Source: Nannocystis sp. (lineage in GTDB: Bacteria > Myxococcota_A > Polyangia > Nannocystales > Nannocystaceae). Taken from it: 64,000 bases of DNA. The notes under the pieces were generated by a model, which worked only from the letters and a program-made list of their open reading frames with translations, was not told the DNA's origin and searched no databases. Position numbers and translations under genes: made by a program. The first letter of the stretch is position 1, and the number at the start of each line of letters is the position of its first letter. The DNA lies in the NCBI RefSeq assembly GCF_016714285.1, contig NZ_JADJNN010000013.1, positions 221,307 through 285,306 on the forward strand. Reading direction: 5' to 3'. Shown here one piece after another: positions 20,850 through 29,417 of the stretch.

Positions 20850-21530
20850 ATGCTCACGACCCAGCAGATCGCCGAGCTGGCCGCCGACCTCGAGAGCTTC
20901 CGCGTCGAGCGCAAGGTCGTTCAAAGGTCAGGGGCGTCGGGCCATGACCCGGATCCAACCTCGGCGTGATCGATGGGTCGACGGGACCGGCACCCCGACC
21001 GGCCTCGCCCCGGCCGCGCGGCATCCTGCCGTTCCCGTCCGCGGACGCCCTCGCCGGGGGGACTCGTCGTCGGGCGCCTCCCCGTGCGCCTGCGCACCGG
21101 TGCATCGGGGGGCGCTGGGGGCCCTCAACCCGGTCCACGGCACCACGCTCGAAGACCTCGACCTCAACCTGTTCAAGCAGGAATACCTCCCCAGCGCCGT
21201 CACGCCCGAGGTCCTGCGAGAGAACGGCCGCTCGCTCGCCGAGCAGCTCGCCGCCCTGCACCTCGCCTCGCCCGACGCTGTCCCCAACGTCACCGGCCTG
21301 CTCATCCTCGGCCGCGAGGCGACCCGGGCGCCTACGTCCATGTCCGCCCGACGGCCCGGACGACCACCGATCGTCGCCGCAAGGCTCCGCGGCCCGCTCC
21401 CAGGTCCTGGCCTGGAGCTCAGCCCCACACCCCCCGCCAGCCCACCCCCCAGCAGCAGCTCCTGCGCAACGCGGTGATGCACCGCAACTACGAGACCAGC
21501 AACGCCCCATCAGTGGTACGGTTCTCCCGT
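20850..21530 (+). pseudogene. Decayed AlbA_2 / RecG-like ATP-binding protein
   Basis: Pieces of one protein appear in changing frames. The start MLTTQQIAELAADLESFRVE (20850 on) is the usual N-terminus of AlbA_2/Schlafen-type (AAA_4) ATP-binding transcriptional regulators. From about 21115 the middle part reads GTTLEDLDLNLFKQEYLPSA and LLILGRE. From about 21450, LLRNAVMHRNYETSNAPSV, the conserved HRNY block of the same family, sits in another frame again. Much of the first domain is missing. At least two frameshifts and a deletion separate the pieces, so no functional product is expected. Such genes are often accessory. Confidence 0.7.
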
Positions 21531-22369
21531 CCAGGCTGTGGCGCCCAGGCAAGCCCGCGGCAACACTACCCAACCCACTCCCCCGCCCTCACCTCCTCGG
21601 CGGGGCTCCCAGCCCAGGCCTGCCACCGGCAACGGCGCCGAGTCGGGACCTGGCTTCGCCGTCAGTGGGCGGGGACCTGCATCGCCGGTTCAGCAAGTGG
21701 GGGCAGGCGGACCTCGTCCACCGGGGGACTTGGGGCGGTGTCCTGCTGTGCGATCCGCAAGCGACCGACGTCGCTCCGAAGATCGTCCGGGGCCCTCTGG
21801 CGGCGCCTCGAGTGCTCGATTCACGCGATCCGCTCCGTCGAGTCGCTCCGGCCGAACCTCTGGTCCCCGTGACCCGGCGTTCGAGCCCAAGGGAACTGGT
21901 GCCTGGGCCGAGGCCGAAGAGAGACCTGTCCGGGGGCGGGCTTCCGTCCTAGCCACTGGGGAGATGCCTCCGTGTCCTGCTGACCTGGCCCTCGGATCAA
22001 TCGCGCCATCTGGGGCCACTTCTTGCTGACCCCGCTAGCCTCCATCCCGCTGCCCCTGGGCCCACCTTACGAGACTGGCGTAACCAGTGGCAGGCCATCC
22101 AGGCGAAGGCCGACGTCTTTCGCTTCCCGCCCCTCGTCACCAGGCCTCCCCCGGTGGCCCGCACCTGGGCGGGGGGCTGGCCACCCTCAGGCCCCGACCG
22201 GCCTGGCGTCCGCTCACCACCCGGTCTCTGGCTGCGCTCGCGCGCGCCAATGTTCGACCTCGCCGCAGCCGCAGCTGCGCTCGGACGCCTCACGGCCCAG
22301 TCCTCCCCTCCGGAACAGTAAGGGCGCTTCGGGTCTCCCCGACGCGCCCTCGCTGCACCCGCGACGCTC
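21531..22369. other. Degenerate stretch without a recognisable gene
   Basis: About 840 bases between the decayed AlbA_2-like gene and metK. Long open frames exist in all frames but give Pro/Arg/Ser-rich nonsense. One plus-strand frame that closes at about 22320 contains TLRDWRNQWQAIQAKADVF and then a more ordinary Ala-rich stretch, and may be the remnant of another gene. A half copy of ACCTGTCC lies at 21924-21931. I see no inverted repeats or transposase motif firm enough to call an insertion sequence. Confidence 0.6.
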
Positions 22370-23524
22370 TCAGCTCGCCGCGCCGGCGAGCTTCTCGGCG
22401 CGGTCGGTCCGCTCCCAGGTGAACTCCGGCTCATGCCGCCCGAAGTGCCCGTACGCGGCCGTCTGGCTGTAGATCGGGCGCAGCAGGTCGAGCTCGCGGA
22501 TGATGCTGGCCGGGCGGGCGTCGAAGACCTGCTCGATGATCGCCTCGAGCTTGTCGTCCGAGAATTTGCCGGTGCCGAAGGTGTCGACGGCGATGCTGAC
22601 CGGCGCGGCCACCCCGATCGCGTAGGCCAGCTGGACCTCCGCGCGGGTGCACAGGCGCGACGCCACCAGGTTCTTGGCGATGTAGCGCGCGTAGTAGGCC
22701 GCCGAGCGGTCGACCTTCGACGGGTCCTTGCCCGAGAAGGCGCCTCCCCCGTGGCGACCCATGCCGCCGTAGGTGTCGACGATGATCTTGCGGCCCGTCA
22801 GACCGCTGTCGCCCATCGGCCCGCCGACGACGAAGCGCCCGGTCGGGTTGATGTGGAACTTGGTCTTGCCGTCCAGCAGGTGGGCCGGGACCACCTTCTT
22901 GATGATCTCCTCGCGCACGTACTCGCTGAGGGTCGAGTGGTCGACGTGCTCGGCGTGCTGCGTCGAGATCACGATCGTGTCGACGCGGCGCGGGCGGCCG
23001 CCCTCGTACTCGATCGTCACCTGGCTCTTGCCGTCCGGCCGGAGGAAGCTCCGCGGGTCGGCCTTGCGGGCCTCGGCCAGGCGCCGGGTCAGCTTGTGCG
23101 CCAGCGAGATCGGCAGCGGCATCAGCTCGTCGGTCTCGACGCAGGCGAAGCCGAACATCATGCCCTGGTCGCCCGCGCCCTGCTCCTTGTTGGCGCCCTC
23201 GTCGACGCCCTGGGCGATGTCCGGGCTCTGGCCCTCGATCGCCACGAGCACGCCGCAGCTGTCGGCGTCGAAGCCCATGTCCGAGCTGATGTAGCCGACA
23301 TCGCGGACCGTCTTGCGCACGATGCGGGGGATGTCGACGTAGGTCGAGGTCGTGACCTCGCCGGCCACGTTCACGTACCCGGTCTTGACCAGCGTCTCGC
23401 AGGCCACCCGGGCCCGCTTGTCCTGGGCGAGGATGGCGTCGAGCACCGCGTCGCTGATCTTGTCGCAGAGCTTGTCGGGATGACCTTCGGTGACGGACTC
23501 ACTGGTGAACAGACGGCTGGCCAT
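22370..23524 (-). CDS. metK: S-adenosylmethionine synthetase (methionine adenosyltransferase)
   Basis: A 384-residue enzyme that makes SAM from methionine and ATP. Signatures: ESVTEGHPDKLCDKISDA (the GHPDK methionine loop), GAGDQGMMFGFA (ATP binding), and the P-loop-like GGGAFSGKDPSKVDRSAAY. The start at 23524 gives MASRLFTSESVTEGHPDK, matching the family; an upstream in-frame Met would add an unrelated extension. Length is normal. I looked for a SAM or SAH riboswitch in the short leader and found none I could support. Confidence 0.97.
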   Translation of the reverse strand: MASRLFTSESVTEGHPDKLCDKISDAVLDAILAQDKRARVACETLVKTGYVNVAGEVTTSTYVDIPRIVRKTVRDVGYISSDMGFDADSCGVLVAIEGQSPDIAQGVDEGANKEQGAGDQGMMFGFACVETDELMPLPISLAHKLTRRLAEARKADPRSFLRPDGKSQVTIEYEGGRPRRVDTIVISTQHAEHVDHSTLSEYVREEIIKKVVPAHLLDGKTKFHINPTGRFVVGGPMGDSGLTGRKIIVDTYGGMGRHGGGAFSGKDPSKVDRSAAYYARYIAKNLVASRLCTRAEVQLAYAIGVAAPVSIAVDTFGTGKFSDDKLEAIIEQVFDARPASIIRELDLLRPIYSQTAAYGHFGRHEPEFTWERTDRAEKLAGAAS

Positions 23525-23665
23525 GATGTCGCGGTGCTTTCTTCCTGGATGCGTTAAGGGGGGCTTGCGGCGGGCGAGCATATGCGCCGCGCCACACAGG
23601 GCAAGCCCAGGCCAAGCACCACTCGCCACCCGGACATGACTCACACCGGCCCCGCCACAGCCCCG

Positions 23666-24886
23666 TCATTGGCCCGCCGAAGACCCGACAGGCGGCCCAC
23701 GCAGGGTCTGTCGCAGGTGCAAGGTCACGGGCTCCGACAGCACACCCGGCTCCGGCAGTTCGACGAACAGATACGGCTCCACGCCGACCCGCTCCAGCTC
23801 GTCGGGCGCCACGATCGTCACCCGCGAGCCGCCTGGCGCTGGCCGCGAGCAGTCCAGCTCGTCGCTCGCAAGACAGCCTGGCGCCCGCAACGCGAGCCCG
23901 ATCTCCGGCCGCTCGGCCCAGATGTCCAGGCTGCTCTCCCGGCCGCCGAGCAGCCCCTGCCCCGGCGGCAGCGCGAGCCGCAGCACCCGCTCACGCGTGC
24001 CCTCGCCGGTGCAGCTGTGGTGGTGCGCGTCGGTCTGCGGCTGGTCGGGGTCGACGCTCAGCGTGCCCGCCCCGTCGACCAGCACCACCGTCACCCGCTC
24101 GGGATCCTCGCAGCTGTTGGCCGGGACCGCCGTGCACACCCAGGCGTCGTCATTCTCCGGATCGTCGTCGACCGTCTTCAACGCCGGCATGCACAGCGTC
24201 CCCGACGAGCAGCGACCACGCGCCGCCGGCCGACACACCTCGTCGCGGCCGAGCACCCGCGTCATCCCGACATCGACCTCGAAGTCCAGCGGGTCGTCGC
24301 CCTCGAGCGGCGCCGCGACGTCGCTGAGCGCCATGAACGACGCCTGGTCGATCCCGATCGCCAGGTCGAGCACCGTACCCTCCTCGAGGTCGGTCAAGCC
24401 GACGACACCGTCGGCCCCGCACGCCAGCATCGACCCCTTCAGACACCCGAGCGGCGCCAGGCTCACCCGCGGCGTGAAGCCGTTGCCCCGCGCCTCGACC
24501 CGCAGGTCCGCGCGCAGCGGCACCTCGATCCGCAAGAACACGTCCGGCCCGCCTGCCCCGCACACCCCGCCGATCCGCGAATCCGAGTCCCGGTCGCGCA
24601 GCGTCCCCGAGAAGCGCCCCTGACCCACCGGCGGCGCCTGCGAACAGGTGTCACTCGGCAACAAGCTCTCACTCGGCGCCGGACCCTCGCCCGACGACCC
24701 ACCCGACTCCCCCGCATCCTCGCCCGCCGACGCATCCCCGCCTCCGCCCCCGCAGCCGAGCCCGCACGCGAGCCCACCGACAAGCAAGCCCACCATCCAC
24801 CGCGCCAACCACGACGGAGACACCCGCGGGAGGCAAAACAGCGTGCGAGCGAGCATGACGCGGGGCCCCATCCTAAGCCGGCCCAT
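23666..24886 (-). CDS. Cys-containing lipoprotein of unknown function
   Basis: About 406 residues in the longest frame. A hydrophobic stretch MVGLLVGGLACGLGCGGGG contains the lipobox, followed by the Gly/Ser/Ala/Glu linker typical of this organism's lipoproteins. The mature part has paired Cys spread along it and reads as mainly beta, with LRIEVPLRADLRVEARG and LDLAIGIDQASF resembling one copy of a beta sandwich and the C-terminal third (VTIVAPDELERV) another. The true start is probably one of the later ATGs (24856 or the Met of MVGLL). It is divergent from hisD, 63 bases away. Function unknown. Confidence 0.75.
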   Translation of the reverse strand: MGRLRMGPRVMLARTLFCLPRVSPSWLARWMVGLLVGGLACGLGCGGGGGDASAGEDAGESGGSSGEGPAPSESLLPSDTCSQAPPVGQGRFSGTLRDRDSDSRIGGVCGAGGPDVFLRIEVPLRADLRVEARGNGFTPRVSLAPLGCLKGSMLACGADGVVGLTDLEEGTVLDLAIGIDQASFMALSDVAAPLEGDDPLDFEVDVGMTRVLGRDEVCRPAARGRCSSGTLCMPALKTVDDDPENDDAWVCTAVPANSCEDPERVTVVLVDGAGTLSVDPDQPQTDAHHHSCTGEGTRERVLRLALPPGQGLLGGRESSLDIWAERPEIGLALRAPGCLASDELDCSRPAPGGSRVTIVAPDELERVGVEPYLFVELPEPGVLSEPVTLHLRQTLRGPPVGSSAGQ

Positions 24887-24949
24887 CGTAGCGGATCAGC
24901 CCGCCGGTTTCACTTCCGCCGGCTCGCCGCAGCCTGTACGGTTGGCGCC

Positions 24950-26218
24950 ATGCACGTCCTCGACCTCCGCGGACCGGGCCAGGGCCACGAGCGCTGGGGC
25001 CAGCTCTGCGCCCGCTCCGCCGGCCTCGAGGGCCCCGCGGATGTCGCCGCCCGCGAGGTCATCGCCGCCGTGCGCGAGCGAGGCGACGCCGCCGTCGCCG
25101 AGCTCACCCTCCGCTTCGAGGGCCGCCAGCTCGAGCGCTTCGAGCTCACGCCCCACGAGCGCGCCGCCGCCTGCGAGGCGATCCCCGGCGAGCTCCGGCA
25201 CGCCCTCGATCTCGCCGCCGCCAACATCCGCCGCTTCCACGCCACCCAGCTCCCCCACGACACCGGCCTCCACGACGACGACAGCCACCTCGTCAGCCGC
25301 GCCCGCCCGCTGCGCCGCGTGGCCGTCTACGCCCCCGGTGGCACCGCCGCCTACCCCTCCTCCGTGCTCATGACCGCGATCCCCGCGAAGGTCGCCGGCG
25401 TCGCCGAGGTCATCCTCTTCACCCCGCGCCCCGACCCCGTCGTGCTGCTGGCCGCCGAGCTCGCCGGCGTCGACCGGGTCTTCACCGTCGGCGGCGCCCA
25501 GGCGATCGCCGCCGCCGCTCTCGGCACCCGCCAGATCCCCCGCGTCGACAAGATCGTCGGCCCCGGCAACGCCTACGTCACCGCCGCCAAGCGCCAGGTC
25601 TTCGGGCTCGTCGACATCGACGGCATCGCCGGCCCCAGCGAGGTCCTGATCCTCGCCGACCACAGCGCCGACCCGACCCTCGTCGCCGCCGACCTGCTCG
25701 CCCAGGCCGAGCACGACGTCCTCGCCTGCCCGATCGCCGTCACCGACCACCCCGCCCTGGTCGAACCCCTCCGCCGCGCCCTCGCCGAGCAGCTGGAGAC
25801 CCTCCCGCGCCGCGACATCGCCGCCCGCGCCCTCGCCGACCACGGCGCGATCGTCCTCGTCCACGACCGCGACGCCATGGTCGCCGCCGCCAACGACTAC
25901 GCCCCCGAACACCTCGAGCTGCTGGTCCACGACCCCCGCGCCCTGCTCGACCGCCTCCACAGCGCCGGCGCCATCTTCGTCGGCCCCTGCACCCCCGAGG
26001 CCGCCGGCGACTACACCGCCGGCCCGAGCCACGTCCTCCCGACCGCCGGCGCCGCCCGCTTCGCCTCCCCGCTCGGCGTGTGGGACTTCATCAAGCACAC
26101 CAGCATCCTCGAGCTCTCCGGCGCCGCCCTCCGCGCCCAGGCCGACGCGATCGTCCGCATCGCCCGCGCCGAGGGCCTCGAGGCCCACGCCCGCGCCGCC
26201 CTCCTCCGCCTGCGCTGA
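24950..26218 (+). CDS. hisD: Histidinol dehydrogenase
   Basis: A 422-residue zinc enzyme that oxidises L-histidinol to histidine in two NAD-linked steps, the last stage of histidine synthesis. Family blocks seen: RVAVYAPGGTAAYPSSVLM, VGGAQAIAAAALGT, KIVGPGNAYVTAAKRQVFG, DGIAGPSEVLI, and the catalytic NDYAPEHLEL and AGPSHVLPT region. The length is normal for a monofunctional enzyme. It is followed on the same strand by hisC, after an unusual 14-base tandem repeat array whose first unit begins inside the hisD stop codon. Confidence 0.97.
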   Translation: MHVLDLRGPGQGHERWGQLCARSAGLEGPADVAAREVIAAVRERGDAAVAELTLRFEGRQLERFELTPHERAAACEAIPGELRHALDLAAANIRRFHATQLPHDTGLHDDDSHLVSRARPLRRVAVYAPGGTAAYPSSVLMTAIPAKVAGVAEVILFTPRPDPVVLLAAELAGVDRVFTVGGAQAIAAAALGTRQIPRVDKIVGPGNAYVTAAKRQVFGLVDIDGIAGPSEVLILADHSADPTLVAADLLAQAEHDVLACPIAVTDHPALVEPLRRALAEQLETLPRRDIAARALADHGAIVLVHDRDAMVAAANDYAPEHLELLVHDPRALLDRLHSAGAIFVGPCTPEAAGDYTAGPSHVLPTAGAARFASPLGVWDFIKHTSILELSGAALRAQADAIVRIARAEGLEAHARAALLRLR

Positions 26219-26327
26219 CCTGTCCCTTACGACCTGTCCCTCCCGACCTGTCCCTTCCGACCTGTCCCTCGCGACACCAGCGCGACCTCTCCCCGCCCGA
26301 CCTGGCCCTTCCCGACCTGTCCCTTGG
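26217..26327. repeat. 14-base tandem array of the CCTGTCC half-palindrome between hisD and hisC
   Basis: Four abutting 14-base units of GACCTGTCCCTTNC type (26217-26272), then degenerate units, and a last clear one at 26314-26327. The first G and A of unit one belong to the hisD TGA codon. All units point the same way and contain only the left arm of the dispersed palindrome. Confidence 0.85.
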
Positions 26328-26335
26328 AGCAGCCG

Positions 26336-27451
26336 ATGACCTGGACCAGCCACCTCCGCCCCGCCCTCGCCGGCCTCGACATCTACGACAGCCCCCAGGT
26401 CGCCGCGCGCGCCCGCCTGCACGCCAACGAGTGCCCCGAGCCGTGGCCCGCCGAGGTCATGGCCGAGCTCGGCCGCCGCGTGGAGAGCGTCGAGCTCGGG
26501 CGCTACCCCGACGCCTCGGGCCGCTCGCTGCGCCACCTGCTGGCCCGCCAGCACGGCTGCGACCCCGACGCGATCGTCCTCGGCAACGGCAGCGACGAGG
26601 TCATCTCCCTGCTGCTCACCGCCCTCGCCGGCCGCACCTCCGAGCCGAGCTTCATGGTGATCCCCTCGCCGACCTTCGTGATGTACGGCCACAGCGCCCG
26701 CTGCCTCGGCGTCGGCGTGCTCGAGGTCCCGCTCACCGAGCAGCTGGAGCTCGACGAGGCCGTAATGAATGAGGCCCTGGGCGTCGCCAACGGCGCCGCG
26801 ATCTGCTTCCTCGCCCGCCCCAACAACCCGACCAGCAGCCTGTGGGACGCCGCCGTCATCGAGCGCCTCATCGCCGGCAACCCCGGCACCATGTTCGTGC
26901 TCGACGAGGCCTACATCCGCTACAGCCCCGGCGCCTCGCTGTGGCGCCAGGACCTGCCCGGCAACGTCACCTACATGAGCACGCTGTCCAAGGTCGGCCT
27001 CGCCGCCCTCCGCGTCGGCTACTGCATCGCCCCGCCCGCGCTCGCCCGCGCCGCCAACGTCGTCCGCCACCCCTACAACATCTCGGCCACCAGCCTCCTG
27101 CTCGCCGAGTCCGTCCTGCGCGACTTCCCCGAGGTCCAGGCCGGCCTGATCGCCCGCAGCATCGCCAACCGCGACCGCCTGGTCGCCCTCCTCGCCAGCA
27201 TCCCCGGGGCCCATGTGTTCCCGGCCCACGCCAACATCGCCCTGGTCCGCCTCGACCCGCCCCAGTACGCCTCCCGCCTCGCCGACGCCCTCGCCGCCCG
27301 CGGCGTCCTCGTCAAGGACGCCTCCAGCCTGCCCCGCCTCAGCGGCTGCCTCCGCGTCGGCGTCGGCACCAGCGCCGAGCTCGACATCCTCGCCGCCGCC
27401 CTCGCCGAGCTGGTCCCCAACCTCGGCCCCGATCCATCTCAGGCCACATGA
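26336..27451 (+). CDS. hisC: Histidinol-phosphate aminotransferase
   Basis: A 371-residue fold-type I PLP aminotransferase that makes histidinol phosphate from imidazole acetol phosphate. Visible: LHANECPEPWP (the HisC N-terminal block), LGNGSDEVI, RPNNPTSS, DEAYIRYS, and the PLP Lys in MSTLSKVGLAALRVGY. The ATG at 26336 is preceded by GGAGCAG; a TTG four codons upstream is also in frame. It sits after hisD. Its stop codon overlaps the start of a P450 gene (ATGA), so those two are translationally coupled. Confidence 0.94.
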   Translation: MTWTSHLRPALAGLDIYDSPQVAARARLHANECPEPWPAEVMAELGRRVESVELGRYPDASGRSLRHLLARQHGCDPDAIVLGNGSDEVISLLLTALAGRTSEPSFMVIPSPTFVMYGHSARCLGVGVLEVPLTEQLELDEAVMNEALGVANGAAICFLARPNNPTSSLWDAAVIERLIAGNPGTMFVLDEAYIRYSPGASLWRQDLPGNVTYMSTLSKVGLAALRVGYCIAPPALARAANVVRHPYNISATSLLLAESVLRDFPEVQAGLIARSIANRDRLVALLASIPGAHVFPAHANIALVRLDPPQYASRLADALAARGVLVKDASSLPRLSGCLRVGVGTSAELDILAAALAELVPNLGPDPSQAT

Positions 27452-28770
27452 CCGCCGGACTCCCGCCCGGCCCGCGCTCACGCCTCGCCAACACCCTCCG
27501 CCTCGTCCGCGACCCGCTGCAGCACCTGCCGCGCTGGCTCGCCACGTACGGCGACCCGTTCCGCGTCCCCCTGCTCACCGGCACCGTCGTCATCACCGCC
27601 GACCCCACCTCGATCCGCACCCTCTTCACCGCCGACCCCGACAGCTTCGACATCTACAGCGCCCGCTCGCTCGTCCCCGTGCTCGGCGCCGGCTCCCTGA
27701 TCTTGCGCTCCGGCCCGCCCCACCGCAGCGAGCGCCGCGTCCTCACCCCCCCGTTCCACGGCGCCCGCATGCGAGCCTACGGCGCCGCCATGGCCGAGGT
27801 CGCCGACCTCCAGCTGCAGCGCCTGCGGCCCGGCCAGCCCTTCACCGCCCTCGCCCTCGGCCAGGCCATCTCGCTCGACGTCATCGTCCGCACCGTCTTC
27901 GGCGTCGACGACGACGCCCAGCGCCACAGCTTCCGCGCCGCCGTCGAGGCCGCGATGGCCACCACCGGCCCGCTGCTCCTGTTCGTCCCCGCGTTCCAGC
28001 GCCGCCTCCTCGGCCTCGGCCCCTTCGACCGCCTGCTCCGCGCCCAGGACCACCTGGTCGCCCTGCTCCGGGCCCAGATCGCCGCCGTCCGCCCGCACGC
28101 CGCGGAGCGCGGCGACATCCTCAGCCTGCTCCTCCAGGCCCGCCACGAGGACGACACCCCGATGCCCGAGCAGGACATCATCGACGAGCTGCGCACCCTC
28201 CTCATCGCCGGCCACGAGACCACCGCCATCGCCCTCGCCTGGGCCCTCGACCACGTCCACCGCGACCCCGCCGTGCTCGCCCAGCTGCGCGCCGAGCTCG
28301 CACCCCTCGGCCCCTCACCCGCCCCCGAAGCCCTCGCCGCCCTGCCCTACCTCGGCGCCGTGTGCAACGAGACCCTCCGCCTCCACCCCGTCGTGCTGGG
28401 CGTCGCCCGCCAGCTGCGGGTCCCGCTCGAGCTCGTCGGGTATATGCTGCCAGTCGGCACCGCCGTGCTCATCAATATATTCCTGGCCCACCAGCGCGAG
28501 CAGACATTCCAGGAACCCGCACGATTCAACCCCGCACGATTCATCGGTGCGGCGTATTCGCCGTACCAATATCTGCCGTTCGGCGGCGGCGCCCGACGAT
28601 GCATCGGCGCCGCGTTCGCGCAATATGAGCTGAAGGTGGTGCTCGGGACGATCCTCGCGCGGGCGGAGCTTGAATTGCGAGACCTGCGGCCGGTCCGGTC
28701 GGTGCGGCGGAATCTGACGATGGGGCCGGGGAATGGGATTCCGATGCGGCTCGTGCGGCGGCGGGATTGA
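27448..28770 (+). CDS. Cytochrome P450
   Basis: A 440-residue soluble bacterial P450. Signatures: oxygen-binding I helix AGHETTA (254-260), ExxR in NETLRLHP (308-311), and the heme loop FGGGARRCIG with Cys385 as iron ligand. There is no membrane anchor, so it needs separate redox partners, none of which lie beside it. It overlaps the hisC stop by four bases, an odd pairing that could mean a histidine-derived substrate or simply a shared transcript. From codon 331 (28438) on, A/T-ending codons (TAT, AAT, ATA, CGA) become common, unlike the first three quarters. Confidence 0.95.
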   Translation: MTAGLPPGPRSRLANTLRLVRDPLQHLPRWLATYGDPFRVPLLTGTVVITADPTSIRTLFTADPDSFDIYSARSLVPVLGAGSLILRSGPPHRSERRVLTPPFHGARMRAYGAAMAEVADLQLQRLRPGQPFTALALGQAISLDVIVRTVFGVDDDAQRHSFRAAVEAAMATTGPLLLFVPAFQRRLLGLGPFDRLLRAQDHLVALLRAQIAAVRPHAAERGDILSLLLQARHEDDTPMPEQDIIDELRTLLIAGHETTAIALAWALDHVHRDPAVLAQLRAELAPLGPSPAPEALAALPYLGAVCNETLRLHPVVLGVARQLRVPLELVGYMLPVGTAVLINIFLAHQREQTFQEPARFNPARFIGAAYSPYQYLPFGGGARRCIGAAFAQYELKVVLGTILARAELELRDLRPVRSVRRNLTMGPGNGIPMRLVRRRD

Positions 28771-28805
28771 GCGCAGCGCCGGTTCACTGGATCGCCAGGA
28801 CCCTG

Positions 28806-29411
28806 TCAGCGCGGAGCCGGGTCCAGGCCGGCGATCAGGCGGTCGATGCTGGCGGTGGCACGATCCTGCGGGATGCGACGGCGCGCCAGGTTGCGGAGCC
28901 AGCGAAGCTTCTGCTCGTCGTGCAGGGTTCCGGCCTGCCACAGGAACACGGCGTCGCCGACCAGGATCGCCAGCTCGTTCAGGTCGAGGTCATCGCGGCC
29001 GACGTGCTCGGCGTAGCGTCGCAGCCGGTCGCGGTGCTCGTGCGACGCGGCCCGGCACGCCGAGCAATGCACACAGTCCGTGTCGATGTAAAAATGTAGA
29101 TCCTCGTACCAATACTTCTGTTCGCGGGCGAAGAACAGGAACGGGCGGGCGCAGGTGCGGCAGACCGCGAGCATGTCGACGTAATAGCCGCGCGGGAAGG
29201 TCGTGAAGTTCTGGCGCGAAAAATCGGCCAGGATCGCGGACTCGGGGTAAATGGTCCGATCACTATACCCGTAAAACGAGCTGCGAATGTCCTCGGCGGT
29301 GGCGGTGCACCCGGACGGCACGACCGCGGTCCCGTAGCGCGGATGCGGCACGAGGTCCAGCACGTCGCGCTCGGGCCCCGACCCGGGCACATGCTTCACA
29401 CGTTTGACCAT
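28806..29411 (-). CDS. Zinc-ribbon protein (probable zinc-binding domain, zf-trcl-like)
   Basis: A 201-residue cytoplasmic protein. The middle part, CRTCARPFLFFAREQKYWYE followed by DTDCVHCSACR, has two CxxC knuckles spaced like the small zinc-ribbon family in which an EQxYWYE block precedes the second knuckle. The C-terminal part is helical and charged. It begins six bases after the stop of the PNGase F-like gene and is the last gene of a minus-strand run starting at 36168. Its link with the exported hydrolases is unknown. Confidence 0.72.
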   Translation of the reverse strand: MVKRVKHVPGSGPERDVLDLVPHPRYGTAVVPSGCTATAEDIRSSFYGYSDRTIYPESAILADFSRQNFTTFPRGYYVDMLAVCRTCARPFLFFAREQKYWYEDLHFYIDTDCVHCSACRAASHEHRDRLRRYAEHVGRDDLDLNELAILVGDAVFLWQAGTLHDEQKLRWLRNLARRRIPQDRATASIDRLIAGLDPAPR

Positions 29412-29417
29412 GACGCG

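Noticed and set aside
21600..21800. Insertion-sequence transposase fragment (HRRFSKWGQADLV)
   Set aside because: The short likeness to IS5-type N-termini is not backed by a catalytic motif, terminal repeats or a target duplication.
23525..23660. SAM or SAH riboswitch before metK
   Set aside because: The leader is short and shows none of the conserved cores of those classes that I could match by eye.
26219..26335. A small coding gene between hisD and hisC
   Set aside because: The stretch is made of 14-base repeats and has no start or codon pattern.
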